From assembly GCA_014874305.1 (NCBI GenBank), contig JACWAO010000026.1:1-8422 (forward strand): a stretch of DNA of 8,422 nucleotides, written 5' to 3'. The notes below the pieces were generated by a model that did not search any database, was not told where the DNA came from, and saw only the letters and a list, made by a program, of their open reading frames with translations. Both the position numbers and the translations under genes were made by a program. The DNA comes from Candidatus Colwelliibacteriota bacterium. Lineage in GTDB: Bacteria; Patescibacteriota; Minisyncoccia; UBA6257; Colwellbacteraceae. Positions 1-6,854 of the stretch are shown here, piece by piece. The stretch's first letter is position 1. Each line of letters begins with the position of its first letter.

Positions 1-301
1 CCTGCGGGTAGGTCATAACCGGAATCCCCATCTTTTTAGTCTGAGCAAGCTCCGGGTTATTCTCTGGAACAGCGATCGTATATATCACAATGTCCACATT
101 CCTTGTAACGTTCGAGGCTTTGTGCCCTATAAAGACACGCGCTCCGAGTTTTTTTAACTCGCTCGTGATAATGGAAGGAGAGCGATCCGACCCGCTGACG
201 CTTATTCCCCGCTTCAGCATCATCCGCGCTATGGCTGAGATACCTATGCCGCCTATTCCGATAAAATGCGCTTTTTTTATTTTCTTTAAATCCAGCTCCA
301 T
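1..301 (-). CDS. murC: UDP-N-acetylmuramate--L-alanine ligase MurC, N-terminal part (cut by window edge)
   Basis: MurC adds L-alanine to UDP-MurNAc in the cytoplasm, the first step of stem-peptide assembly. The first 100 codons are visible, read from an ATG at 301-299 and open to the window edge. The protein begins MELDLKKIKKAHFIGIGGIG: the glycine-rich HFIGIGGIGIS stretch (residues about 12-22) followed by SGSD (about 36-39) is the UDP-binding Rossmann fold typical of MurC. VIYTIAVPENNPE (about 72-84) also fits MurC domain 1. The ATP-binding and C-terminal domains lie beyond the window. The ATG is only 2 nt after the murD TAA, so the two are co-transcribed and probably translationally coupled. 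I see no good Shine-Dalgarno. Mpl-type ligases share this fold, but the N-terminus reads as MurC. Confidence 0.9.
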   Translation of the reverse strand, partial: MELDLKKIKKAHFIGIGGIGISAIARMMLKRGISVSGSDRSPSIITSELKKLGARVFIGHKASNVTRNVDIVIYTIAVPENNPELAQTKKMGIPVMTYPQ

Positions 302-303
302 AA

Positions 304-1707
304 TTATTTTTTCCGTAAAATATTCCGCACTTCGCGATTAAACTGATCGCCTCTATCATACTCGTTTTTAAACATTCCGAAACTGGCCGCGGCCGGAGAA
401 AGAAGTATGACGTCCCTCCTCTTGGCAGAAGATAAAGCCGCCTTAACCGCCTCTCTCATTGAGGAGACCTCGCTAAACCCGATCTTTATTTTTTGAAGCT
501 CGTCTTTAATCTTCTCGCTGGCGCTTCCTTTAAGAAGAATTATCTCCTTTACGGTTTTTTTAACCTCCTTGGCGAACTCTTTAAAATCAAGTTTCTTATC
601 CTGTCCTCCGGCGATAAGTATAATTCTCTTCTTTTTAAGAGAAAGCGTCTTTAACGCGGAGATGGCGGCGTCGGGCGTGGTGGAAGTCGTGTCGTTATAA
701 AAAGCCGCTCCGTTTTTAGACGCCGCAAGCTCCAACCTTCCAGGAAGCCCATTGAATGATTTAAGCGCGCTTCTCACCGATCTTACTCCCGCCCCAAACG
801 CCATAGCCGCCGTCACGGCCGCCAACGCGTTTTGCAAATTCGCCTCCCCTTTAATCCTCACATCTTTTGCGTACGCCACAAACTCCTCCTTGCCGCCACT
901 CCTGAAGTAGATTTTGCCGTTTTTTACGTATCCGCCCTCGTCTTTTGAAAACGGCCTCAAGGAGAACCAGATAATTTTAGCTTTGGCCTTGGCAACCCTT
1001 TTTCTTACCTCCGCATCATCCTTGTTTGCCACAAGAACGTCTTTTTTCTTCTGAAACAGAAAAATATTTTCCTTATCCTTATAATACGCCTCCAGACTAT
1101 CATACTTATCCAGATGATCCTTAAGCAGATTGGTCAGAACGGCTACGTTCGGGCTCTTTTTCACCGCACGGAACCCGCGAAGAAGCCAGCTTGAAAGTTC
1201 CGCCACAACTACATCATCCTTCTTGATCTGGTCCGCGTATTTAAGCGGAGAGATGCCTATATTTCCGCACAAAAAGACCTTCCTTTTACTAGCGTTCTTA
1301 ATTATCTCGTATATAAGCGCCGTGGTTGTGCTCTTTCCCCTCGTGCCGGTAACTCCTATGAGAAAGTTATCGTTTTTTTCCAAAAACGTGCTCCAATCAT
1401 TAATAATCGGTATGCCGTTTTTTCTGGTGATAGAAAGATAATGAGACGAGTCCGGTACGCTGGGATTTTGAAAAACTATATCCGCTTTTTCAAAATCCTT
1501 CTCCCGATGTTTTCCAAAAACAAACCGCACGTTCTTAAATTTTTTAAGGCGCTTTATCTGCTCTCTTAGCTCATCTTCTGATTTTAAATCCGTAACCAAG
1601 ACCTCTTTCGCCCCTGACTTGGCAAAATATAAAGCGGCCGTTATTCCGCTCCCGTCGCGGTACCCCCCTAAGCCCATAACCACTATTTTCTTGCCGCGAT
1701 ACTCCAT
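304..1707 (-). CDS. murD: UDP-N-acetylmuramoylalanine--D-glutamate ligase MurD
   Basis: MurD adds D-glutamate to UDP-MurNAc-L-Ala using ATP. The protein is 467 aa, close to the family's usual 440-460. Domain 1 is a Rossmann fold starting KKIVVMGLGGYRDGSG. The ATP P-loop GVTGTRGKSTTT is at residues 118-129 (Lys125). ELSSWLLRG corresponds to the ELSSFQL motif of other MurDs, and LTNLLKDHLDKY to the N-x-x-x-DH-D-RY motif. C-terminal marks are YNDTTSTTP, GGQDKKLDF and LSPAAASFGMFKNEYDRGDQF. I chose the ATG at 1707. An in-frame TTG at 1719 would lie only about 5 nt upstream of the predicted transcription start, between it and the -10 box, so it should not be in the mRNA. The gene has its own promoter and is followed at once by murC. 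Confidence 0.93.
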   Translation of the reverse strand: MEYRGKKIVVMGLGGYRDGSGITAALYFAKSGAKEVLVTDLKSEDELREQIKRLKKFKNVRFVFGKHREKDFEKADIVFQNPSVPDSSHYLSITRKNGIPIINDWSTFLEKNDNFLIGVTGTRGKSTTTALIYEIIKNASKRKVFLCGNIGISPLKYADQIKKDDVVVAELSSWLLRGFRAVKKSPNVAVLTNLLKDHLDKYDSLEAYYKDKENIFLFQKKKDVLVANKDDAEVRKRVAKAKAKIIWFSLRPFSKDEGGYVKNGKIYFRSGGKEEFVAYAKDVRIKGEANLQNALAAVTAAMAFGAGVRSVRSALKSFNGLPGRLELAASKNGAAFYNDTTSTTPDAAISALKTLSLKKKRIILIAGGQDKKLDFKEFAKEVKKTVKEIILLKGSASEKIKDELQKIKIGFSEVSSMREAVKAALSSAKRRDVILLSPAAASFGMFKNEYDRGDQFNREVRNILRKK

Positions 1708-1720
1708 AATTAACAACAAA

Positions 1721-1748
1721 AGTATACCACCCGCGGGCGATTTCTCAA
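1721..1748 (-). promoter_or_regulatory. sigma70-type promoter of murD-murC
   Basis: On the minus strand TTGAGA (1748-1743) and TATACT (1726-1721) are separated by 16 nt. The expected start of transcription is near 1714, giving a leader of about 7 nt before the murD ATG at 1707. This separates murD-murC transcription from rplU. No Shine-Dalgarno can fit in such a leader. Confidence 0.6.
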
Positions 1749-1760
1749 TTATGCGTAAGG

Positions 1761-1787
1761 AGAATAAAGATACCGGGTTGTCCCCAG
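1761..1787 (-). terminator. weak terminator-like hairpin after rplU
   Basis: Just past the rplU stop, CTGGG (1787-1783), loop GACAA and CCCGG (1777-1773) can form a 5-bp stem with one G-U pair, followed by a T-rich but interrupted tract (TATCTTTATTCT). It lies ahead of the murD promoter, a sensible place to end rplU transcripts. The stem is short and the tract imperfect, so this is tentative. Confidence 0.25.
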
Positions 1788-1791
1788 CATC

Positions 1792-2103
1792 TTAAGCGAT
1801 GATCTTCTCTATCTGCACCTCGGTAAAGTTCTGGCGGTGGGTGTTCTTAGTCCTTTTTCTGGTTTTCGAATGGTAATGGAAAACTATCTGCTTCCTGCTC
1901 CTCGCCTGGCGCAAAACCACCCCCTCGACTTTGGCTTTCTCGAGGTACGGAACTCCGACTTTAACATCGCTCCCGTCGGAAAAAAGAAGCACCTTATCAA
2001 AAGATACCTTATCACCGGAAGATCCCGGGAGTTTCTCCGTTTTAAGCTTGCCCCCTGGTTCTACCTTATACTGCTTTCCGCCTGTTTCGATAATCGCAAA
2101 CAT
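1792..2103 (-). CDS. rplU: 50S ribosomal protein L21 (bL21)
   Basis: bL21 binds 23S rRNA in the large ribosomal subunit. The protein is 103 aa, the normal length. It opens MFAIIETGGKQYKVEPG, the standard L21 start, and its basic C-terminal half (residues 70-102, with KQIVFHYHSKTRKRTK and HRQNFTEVQI) carries the family signature. The ATG at 2103 is the only sensible start and sits just after a strong promoter. rplU is usually followed by rpmA (bL27), but here the next gene is murD, under its own promoter. The mRNA appears almost leaderless, so initiation cannot use a Shine-Dalgarno. Identification is secure. Confidence 0.96.
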   Translation of the reverse strand: MFAIIETGGKQYKVEPGGKLKTEKLPGSSGDKVSFDKVLLFSDGSDVKVGVPYLEKAKVEGVVLRQARSRKQIVFHYHSKTRKRTKNTHRQNFTEVQIEKIIA

Positions 2104-2111
2104 ACTGGAAT

Positions 2112-2140
2112 AGTATAGGGGCTAAGCGGCTTGTAGTCAA
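2112..2140 (-). promoter_or_regulatory. near-consensus sigma70 promoter of rplU, almost no leader
   Basis: TTGACT (2140-2135) and TATACT (2117-2112) have the optimal 17-nt spacer. The -10 box ends 8 nt before the rplU ATG, so transcription should begin around 2105, about 2 nt ahead of the start codon. This is the best match to consensus in the window, fitting a highly expressed ribosomal gene. Confidence 0.72.
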
Positions 2141-2143
2141 CAT

Positions 2144-2300
2144 GAAACTCGAAACGTGGACCACGGGTATTGAAAATCTGAGATCTAAAATCTAAAAAGT
2201 ACAACAGGAGTCGAAACTTTTAGATTTTCGATTTTAGATATTAAATTTAAGATTCACGATATGCGATTCGCGGTTCACGGTACGCGGTACGCGGTTCACG
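2144..2300. repeat. degenerate heptamer-phased repeat array
   Basis: The intergenic region reads as 7-base units in register. From 2144 to 2199 there are eight units, such as GAAACTC, GAAACGT, GAAAATC, TGAGATC and TAAAATC. After a short break, units continue from 2223 to 2299 (11 x 7 = 77 bases), for example GATTTTC, GATTTTA, GATTCAC, GATTCGC, GGTTCAC and twice GGTACGC. Units drift from AT-rich to GC-rich towards the stop codon of the membrane protein gene. The array starts 3 nt beyond the rplU -35 box and ends 2 nt before the stop codon at 2303, so it fills the whole gap. No open frame is supported in it. Confidence 0.6.
2173..2242. repeat. imperfect inverted repeat within the heptamer array (15-nt loop)
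   Basis: The left arm 2173-2200 and right arm 2216-2242 are reverse complements at 23 of 28 aligned positions. The inner part, AAAATCTAAAAAGT against ACTTTTAGATTTT, differs by one bulged A. The loop 2201-2215 is 15 nt. It lies between the membrane protein gene and the rplU promoter, so it could end transcription, protect a 3' end, or be a mobile repeat remnant. Confidence 0.6.
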
Positions 2301-2302
2301 TT

Positions 2303-2644
2303 TTAGTTAAAACGGACTAGGAGCATCGAGAAAACGAGAAAAAATATCGCGGAAGCCAGCTCTCCGGCTATAAGCAGATAAGAGATGAATCTGGCTTTTG
2401 AGTAAAATTCCGACGCCAATACCCACCCTACCGCAAGGATGGCCGCCTCCGTCAAAAAGATAATCGAGAGAGTTCCCCAGCCGCCAGTCAAAGCCACTCC
2501 GGAAACCGTATCATAACGCAGTATAAACGGCCCTACTTGTGTTCTTAAAGCGGAAACCGGCCAGCAAATGGCCATCAAGGTCAGGAAAAGACTAACAGCC
2601 GCCGCGATTAAAATCTTTCTGTCCCGCCACATACTTAAATTCAT
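2303..2644 (-). CDS. small membrane protein with three predicted helices, function unknown
   Basis: The protein is 113 aa from the ATG at 2644 (MNLSMWRDRK). An alternative ATG at 2632 would remove four residues. The open frame runs upstream to 2698, but that extension is translated tRNA-Glu sequence and cannot be coding. Three hydrophobic segments are visible: about residues 10-29 (ILIAAAVSLFLTLMAICWPV), 58-78 and 86-109. The loop between helices 1 and 2 holds VGPFILRYDTVSGVALTGGW. This resembles, from memory only, the LHYN...GIDLIGPW loop of small three-helix proteins in Patescibacteria. No catalytic motif is seen. The gene starts 9 nt after the tRNA and may share its promoter. No Shine-Dalgarno is evident. 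Confidence 0.7.
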   Translation of the reverse strand: MNLSMWRDRKILIAAAVSLFLTLMAICWPVSALRTQVGPFILRYDTVSGVALTGGWGTLSIIFLTEAAILAVGWVLASEFYSKARFISYLLIAGELASAIFFLVFSMLLVRFN

Positions 2645-2653
2645 GAATATTCG

Positions 2654-2728
2654 CACCGTTACCGGGATTCGAACCCGGGTTCCATGGCTGAGAACCATGT
2701 GTCCTAGGCCAGGCTAGACGATAACGGC
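2654..2728 (-). tRNA. tRNA-Glu (anticodon CTC)
   Basis: A full 75-nt cloverleaf can be drawn. The acceptor stem is GCCGTTA/TAACGGT (first pair G-U) and the D stem GTCT/GGAC, with GG in the loop. The anticodon stem is CATGG/CCATG around loop TTCTCAG, giving anticodon CTC at 2692-2690. The variable loop is GAAC and the T arm is CCGGG-TTCGAAT-CCCGG. The discriminator is G, as expected for glutamate. CTC reads GAG codons. CCA is not encoded (GCGA follows), so it must be added by CCA transferase. The gene lies between murF and the membrane protein gene. Confidence 0.93.
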
Positions 2729-2738
2729 AGACTTTTGC

Positions 2739-2747
2739 ATAATAGCA
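2739..2747 (-). promoter_or_regulatory. extended -10 promoter of tRNA-Glu
   Basis: TGCTATTAT (2747-2739) matches the extended -10 form TGnTATAAT with one mismatch. It ends 10 nt before the mature tRNA 5' end, so the predicted start is 3-4 nt upstream of the tRNA. No convincing -35 is seen in the murF 3' end. The promoter could also serve the downstream membrane protein gene. Confidence 0.45.
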
Positions 2748-2752
2748 AATCT

Positions 2753-4039
2753 CTATGTTTTAAGCCAGCGGCCGTACTGCCTTACCAAAAGCTCCTTGGC
2801 TTTTTCCGGCTCGGCCATTATTTCCAAAACGACCTTTTCCATCCGCGCGGATTGAGAGCCTTTTACCAGAACCAGATCGCCGGGGCGCAGAATATTTTGC
2901 ACATACCTGCCCGCCTCCTCCGAATTTTCGAAACTCGTGATTTTCTCTTCCGGCATACCCAAACCCCTGGCGCCCTCCGCTATAAACTTGGCCTTTTCGC
3001 CAACGGTTACAAGAATATCAGCCACACCCGAGACAAGCGCGCCTATCGAATCGTGCACCTCTATCGCGTACTTCCCCAGCTCTGCCATATCGCCTAATAC
3101 CGCTACCTTTCTATCAGCGCGAATCTCCTTCAATATCTCCAAAGCCGATTTGCAAGATACAGGGGCCGAATTATAAGTGTCATCTATTACGTAAGTGTTC
3201 TTTACTCCCCTAAGTATCCGCGTCCTTCCTCTTTCACCGGGATAGAAAGCCAGCGCCTCGGAAATCTTCACGAGATTCAATCCCTTTGCCAACCCAACGA
3301 CCGCCGCCGCGGCCGCCGCGTAAGCATGCGACTTTCCCAAAACTCCGTCGATCCTTACCGGCACGAACCCCCCGCCCTGTTCAAGCTTGAACACCACTCC
3401 TATAGGCACTCCGTTCTCGCTCTTATTCTCGAACCCGGTAATGCGCACCGTCGCCCCCGCGTCAAATCCAAAACTCATTACCCTGCCCTTTGCCTTATCG
3501 CGCATCTCCATCGTCCTCGGGTCATCGCTGTTAAGTACGGCAATGCCATTGGCGCCTAAGCTCCTAACAAGTCTCGCCTTCTCCGCGGCAACGGCATCCG
3601 GATTTTCATAGAACTCAACATGAACCGGAACTTCTCCTATAGCCGTTATAACGGCGATGTCGGGCTTGACTATACCGAGGAGGTATCCTATATCCCCCGG
3701 CCTGTCGGCGCCGTACTCCAGAACTATCGCCTCCGGATATGGAAGTTTTACGACTAACCACAGGAATGCCCTTAAGATCGCTTTTATCCAAAAAAACCAT
3801 CCGTAAGCCGCCTTGTAGTCACCTATTAAGGCCAGTGGCAAGCCAAACTCGTTATTCAGATTTCCGCCCGGCGCCCGTACCCTGAATTCGGATTTAAGAA
3901 CAGAAGCTATAGCCAGCTTGGCAGAGGTCTTGCCCACGCTTCCGGTTACGCCAACTATAAAAGGATCGTACTTGGCGATAATAGACTTGCTCAGCGTCTT
4001 AAGCAAAGCCCGCAGTTCTTTTAAAAGAAAGTTTTTCAT
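2753..4039 (-). CDS. murF: MurF-class Mur ligase (D-Ala-D-Ala adding), lacking the usual N-terminal domain
   Basis: MurF joins D-Ala-D-Ala to UDP-MurNAc-tripeptide, the last cytoplasmic precursor step. The protein is 428 aa. The P-loop GVTGSVGKTS is at residues 30-39 (Lys37), NNEFG at 62-66, and EYGADRPGDI at 108-117, equivalent to the ExGAxxxGEI of MurF. Lys154 in AAEKARL is a candidate carbamylated lysine. DDTYNSAP (286-293), VLGDMAELG (314-322) and VKGSQSARME (392-401) are MurF-type marks. In typical MurF the P-loop comes after a substrate-binding domain of about 80-100 residues; here only a basic 29-residue lead is present. A hydrophobic, Trp-rich stretch (about 81-99) precedes the EYGAD motif and may touch the membrane. 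The ATG overlaps the ftsI stop as ATGA, indicating coupled translation. MurF is much likelier than MurE. Confidence 0.85.
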   Translation of the reverse strand: MKNFLLKELRALLKTLSKSIIAKYDPFIVGVTGSVGKTSAKLAIASVLKSEFRVRAPGGNLNNEFGLPLALIGDYKAAYGWFFWIKAILRAFLWLVVKLPYPEAIVLEYGADRPGDIGYLLGIVKPDIAVITAIGEVPVHVEFYENPDAVAAEKARLVRSLGANGIAVLNSDDPRTMEMRDKAKGRVMSFGFDAGATVRITGFENKSENGVPIGVVFKLEQGGGFVPVRIDGVLGKSHAYAAAAAAVVGLAKGLNLVKISEALAFYPGERGRTRILRGVKNTYVIDDTYNSAPVSCKSALEILKEIRADRKVAVLGDMAELGKYAIEVHDSIGALVSGVADILVTVGEKAKFIAEGARGLGMPEEKITSFENSEEAGRYVQNILRPGDLVLVKGSQSARMEKVVLEIMAEPEKAKELLVRQYGRWLKT

Positions 4040-5673
4040 TGCGATGTTGACGAGGATGGCTGGTAGTTGTCCGGCGGAACATTGTAATAGTTAAGAATAA
4101 AACTGGCCAGCTGTTGCCAGTATGGAACAACTATTCCCGAGAGAGGCGCCCCGGCTGGTTTGTAAAGAACTATTAGCGCCACGAATTTGGGATTAAGCGC
4201 CGGAGCGAAACCTATATAACTGTCTATAACCTGATTCGTGTATCCTCCAGTCTTTAAATCGGGGACCTGGGCGGTTCCGCTCTTTCCGGCAACCGTGTAT
4301 CCGGGTATCTCCGCCAGCTTGCCGTGCATAACATCATGTTCCATCATTACCGCCGTCTCATCGGCCGCGGTAGCGGATACAACCCTTCTTACTTCTTTTG
4401 GCGACTGGTCGGCGTCGATAAATGGGCGCATCATAACGCCGTGGTTGGCGATAGCCGAGATCGCCTCAACCATTCGCATCGGCGTCGCGGATATCCCTTG
4501 GCCGAAACTCGCCGTGGCGTAGTCGATCTGTTCGGAGTGCGCTCGCGTAAGCTGTCTCATGCTTCCTATAACCTCTCCCGGCAAATCTATTCCGGTGTCC
4601 TCGCTGAATCCGAACTTCTGGAGATAGTTTAAAAATGCGGCGTTTCCCAGCTTGCCTTCGACAAACGCCGCTCCTATATTCAGCGAGTCCGCTATAACCG
4701 TCGTCATATCCGTCCAGCCATGGGCTTTATGATCCCAGTCCATGATGGTTTGTCCGTTTAGAACCAGTTTGCCGCTGTCATAATATTGCGTGCTTGTCTG
4801 CACCGCTCCGGCATCAAGCGCGGAAGCCATAGTAATCGGTTTCATTATCGAGCCTGGCTCAAAAACATTCTGAATCGTCGGATCAAGAAAAGATGAAACC
4901 GGATACTGCCAATAAGAATTGGGGTCGAAATCCGGAAGATTGGCAAGAGCCAGAATCTTTCCGGTAGACGGATCCTCGACTATAAACGTTCCGCCTGCCG
5001 CCTGATACTTAGCGACCGCTTCCCCTAAAAGGTACTCCGCCTGAGACTGTATATTGCGGTCGATCGTAAGATGAATATCCCCACCGAAAGAAGATGCCGA
5101 ACTTCCATTACCCGACGAGCCGTTAAGCGCGTTATTATAATACTTTTCAGCTCCATATATCCCGTTTTCCGGAGAATTTTTCGAGACGTACCCTATGACC
5201 TGTGAGGCCAGACTACCCAAGGGATAGTACCGCCCGACAACATCGTTAACATAAACCCCCATTATCTTGGCGCTGTCTATCGCGTCGGCTTGGGCCTGAG
5301 TGGCTCGATTTATCAGAATAGAGTACATCGATTTTTTGTTTTGAAAAATTTGGGGCATGTTTGACGGAAGGTTCCCACTGCCTAGAATATCGTCGAGTTT
5401 TGTTATGGTTGAGGAGGCATCGGCAATATCCTTGGGTGCCGCATAAATCTGCGGATAATAGCGGTTTATGGCGGCCGGTATCTCGCTTCCCGAGCTGTCG
5501 GTAAGATAAATGCTCCCTCTATTTGAAACGGATGAGGAGGACCATTCGGTTAGCGAGGCGGCCTTGGCGCTGTAGTAACCGCCTTTATCGAGTTGAATAT
5601 TATAAAGCTTGAAGCCCAACAAAGCGTAAAGAAAACAAAATACGCCGATTAAGAGCGAGATACGAAAGCCCAT
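4036..5673 (-). CDS. ftsI: FtsI-type penicillin-binding protein (peptidoglycan transpeptidase)
   Basis: This is a membrane-anchored D,D-transpeptidase that crosslinks septal peptidoglycan. The protein is 545 aa. Residues 4-24 form one N-terminal membrane segment. The dimerisation/pedestal domain covers about 45-190, with NRGSIYLTDSSGSEIP and RYYPLGSLASQVIGYV. The transpeptidase domain spans about 200-530 and has all three active-site motifs: SIMK (275-278, nucleophile Ser275, context FEPGSIMKP), SLN (330-332) and KSGT (464-467). The Ser-rich tail after about 535 looks disordered, and no PASTA repeats follow. The start overlaps the ftsL 3' end by 25 nt, and the TGA stop overlaps the murF ATG. 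The position after ftsL supports FtsI rather than the elongation protein PBP2. Confidence 0.93.
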   Translation of the reverse strand: MGFRISLLIGVFCFLYALLGFKLYNIQLDKGGYYSAKAASLTEWSSSSVSNRGSIYLTDSSGSEIPAAINRYYPQIYAAPKDIADASSTITKLDDILGSGNLPSNMPQIFQNKKSMYSILINRATQAQADAIDSAKIMGVYVNDVVGRYYPLGSLASQVIGYVSKNSPENGIYGAEKYYNNALNGSSGNGSSASSFGGDIHLTIDRNIQSQAEYLLGEAVAKYQAAGGTFIVEDPSTGKILALANLPDFDPNSYWQYPVSSFLDPTIQNVFEPGSIMKPITMASALDAGAVQTSTQYYDSGKLVLNGQTIMDWDHKAHGWTDMTTVIADSLNIGAAFVEGKLGNAAFLNYLQKFGFSEDTGIDLPGEVIGSMRQLTRAHSEQIDYATASFGQGISATPMRMVEAISAIANHGVMMRPFIDADQSPKEVRRVVSATAADETAVMMEHDVMHGKLAEIPGYTVAGKSGTAQVPDLKTGGYTNQVIDSYIGFAPALNPKFVALIVLYKPAGAPLSGIVVPYWQQLASFILNYYNVPPDNYQPSSSTSQ

Positions 5674-5942
5674 TGTGGATTAACTACCCTTACAAAGCCG
5701 TCCTTGGCGGCCAGTTGCTGTAGACTACTAGGATCCGTTAGCGCAAAAAACTTGTCCTTAAGCTCGGCATTTTGCACGTGTTCAGTCTGAATCGACTGCG
5801 TCAAACCAGTGATGTCCTGCCGTAAACTTACGGTCTTGGAGTAAACGATAATCGTCAGCGCGGAGACGACCGTGAGCAAGCCGCTTAAAAATATTATCAG
5901 CCCTATTACGCCTTTGTCTTTATTTGGTTGAATTACGGTCAT
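5649..5942 (-). CDS. ftsL: FtsL-like division protein (single helix plus coiled coil)
   Basis: FtsL is a small bitopic protein that, with FtsB/DivIC, activates the FtsWI septal synthase. The protein is 97 aa, with a short cytoplasmic N-terminus, a membrane segment at about residues 11-34 and a likely coiled coil at about 36-66. The C-terminus has the LAAKDGFVRVVNPQ pattern seen in FtsL/DivIC proteins. Sequence in this family is poorly conserved, so the assignment rests on topology, length and position between rsmH and ftsI. Its ATG overlaps the rsmH TGA by 4 nt (ATGA). A weak AGGA lies about 13 nt upstream. It could alternatively be called a septum formation initiator protein. Confidence 0.8.
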   Translation of the reverse strand: MTVIQPNKDKGVIGLIIFLSGLLTVVSALTIIVYSKTVSLRQDITGLTQSIQTEHVQNAELKDKFFALTDPSSLQQLAAKDGFVRVVNPQWAFVSRS

Positions 5943-6853
5943 TTTAAATCGTTGTCCTTATATTCGGCCTTTAACTTCATCCTTATCGCCCTAAGCTTCG
6001 CTGATCGGCTTCGCGGATTTTGTTTTATCTCGCCAAAAGTCGGGGTTACCGGTTTTTTGAAAATAAGCTCCGCTTTTCCTTCTTTTGACAGGTTGCGGAA
6101 CGCTGTTTTCACCATTCTGTCCTCCAAGGAGTGGAAAGAGATAATCGCTACTCTGCCATCCGTGTTTACTATCGCTGGAATATCGGAAAGCAGACGAGCT
6201 AAATTGCCGAGTTCGTCGTTCACCGCTATGCGCAAAGCTTGGAAAATTCTGGTTGCCGGATTTATCCTGCCTCTTAAAGGAATTGATCTCTTCACAACTT
6301 CTAAAAGCTCTCCGACAAGCTCTATTTTTTTCTCCTTTCTCTCCCGCACAATTTCCTTGGCCACTCTTTTAGAAAATCTTTCCTCTCCGTACCGCCAGAA
6401 TATATCGGCGAGTTCTTCTTCTGTGGAGCCGTTTATAATATCCGAGGCCGAGGCGCCCAGGGAAACATCGTAACGCATATCAAGATCCTCCTGCGGCTTA
6501 AGAAAACTGAATCCTCTTCCGCTCGCGAGATGCTCCGAAGAAAATCCGAGATCCAGAAGAAGCATGTCCGCCGCCGATATGCCTAACGAGCTAAGGATGG
6601 GAAGCGTCTCACCATAATTTCCTTTGACCCAAAACTGTTTTGCCTGCGGATATTCTTTTTCTATTTTTTCCTTGGATTCATAAAGGTGTTTCTCGTCCAA
6701 ATCGACAGCCACAAACCTTCCCCTGCCATTCATCTTCTGCAGTAAAGCGGAAAGGTGTCCCCCACTGCCGACCGTGCCGTCAACCAGCGTCTCTCCCTCT
6801 TTCGGATCCAAGGCCTCGACTGTTTCTTTAAGCAATACTGGAACGTGCGGCAT
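5939..6853 (-). CDS. rsmH: 16S rRNA (cytosine-1402-N4)-methyltransferase RsmH (MraW)
   Basis: RsmH uses S-adenosylmethionine to methylate N4 of C1402 in the ribosomal P site. The protein is 304 aa, about the usual 310. It starts MPHVPVLLKE. The SAM-binding motif DGTVGSGGH is at residues 25-33, with an acidic strand end at VAVDLDE (48-54) and LLLDLGFSS at 98-106. Family marks follow in order: GFSF, LDMRYD, IFWRYGEERFSKRVAK, RINPATRIFQALRI (196-209), ISFHSLEDR (238-246) and NPRSRSAKLRAIR (279-291). The ATG is 1 nt after the mraZ stop. A GGGA about 9 nt upstream may act as a weak ribosome binding site. Nothing essential appears missing. Confidence 0.97.
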   Translation of the reverse strand: MPHVPVLLKETVEALDPKEGETLVDGTVGSGGHLSALLQKMNGRGRFVAVDLDEKHLYESKEKIEKEYPQAKQFWVKGNYGETLPILSSLGISAADMLLLDLGFSSEHLASGRGFSFLKPQEDLDMRYDVSLGASASDIINGSTEEELADIFWRYGEERFSKRVAKEIVRERKEKKIELVGELLEVVKRSIPLRGRINPATRIFQALRIAVNDELGNLARLLSDIPAIVNTDGRVAIISFHSLEDRMVKTAFRNLSKEGKAELIFKKPVTPTFGEIKQNPRSRSAKLRAIRMKLKAEYKDNDLK

Positions 6854-6854
6854 C

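Noticed and set aside
57..359. Open frame of 100 codons on the minus strand across the murD-murC junction
   Set aside because: It is an out-of-frame reading of the murC start and murD end. The murC frame beginning at 301 has clear family motifs.
1708..1719. TTG start giving murD four more residues
   Set aside because: It falls between the -10 box and the predicted transcription start, and the ATG at 1707 fits the family N-terminus.
2144..2300. CRISPR array
   Set aside because: Units are 7 bases, degenerate and contiguous. There are no 20-40 base repeats with unique spacers and no cas genes.
2645..2698. N-terminal extension of the membrane protein
   Set aside because: These 18 codons read through the 3' half of tRNA-Glu. 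The ATG at 2644, after the tRNA, is the credible start.
2753..4039. MurE rather than MurF for this ligase
   Set aside because: DDTYNSAP, LGDMAELG and VKGSQSARME are MurF-type motifs, and no MurE-type DNPR-like motif is seen.
4036..6853. Recoded TGA (code 25) as in Gracilibacteria/Absconditabacteria
   Set aside because: TGA ends rsmH and ftsI exactly where the next gene starts (ATGA overlaps), so it acts as stop.
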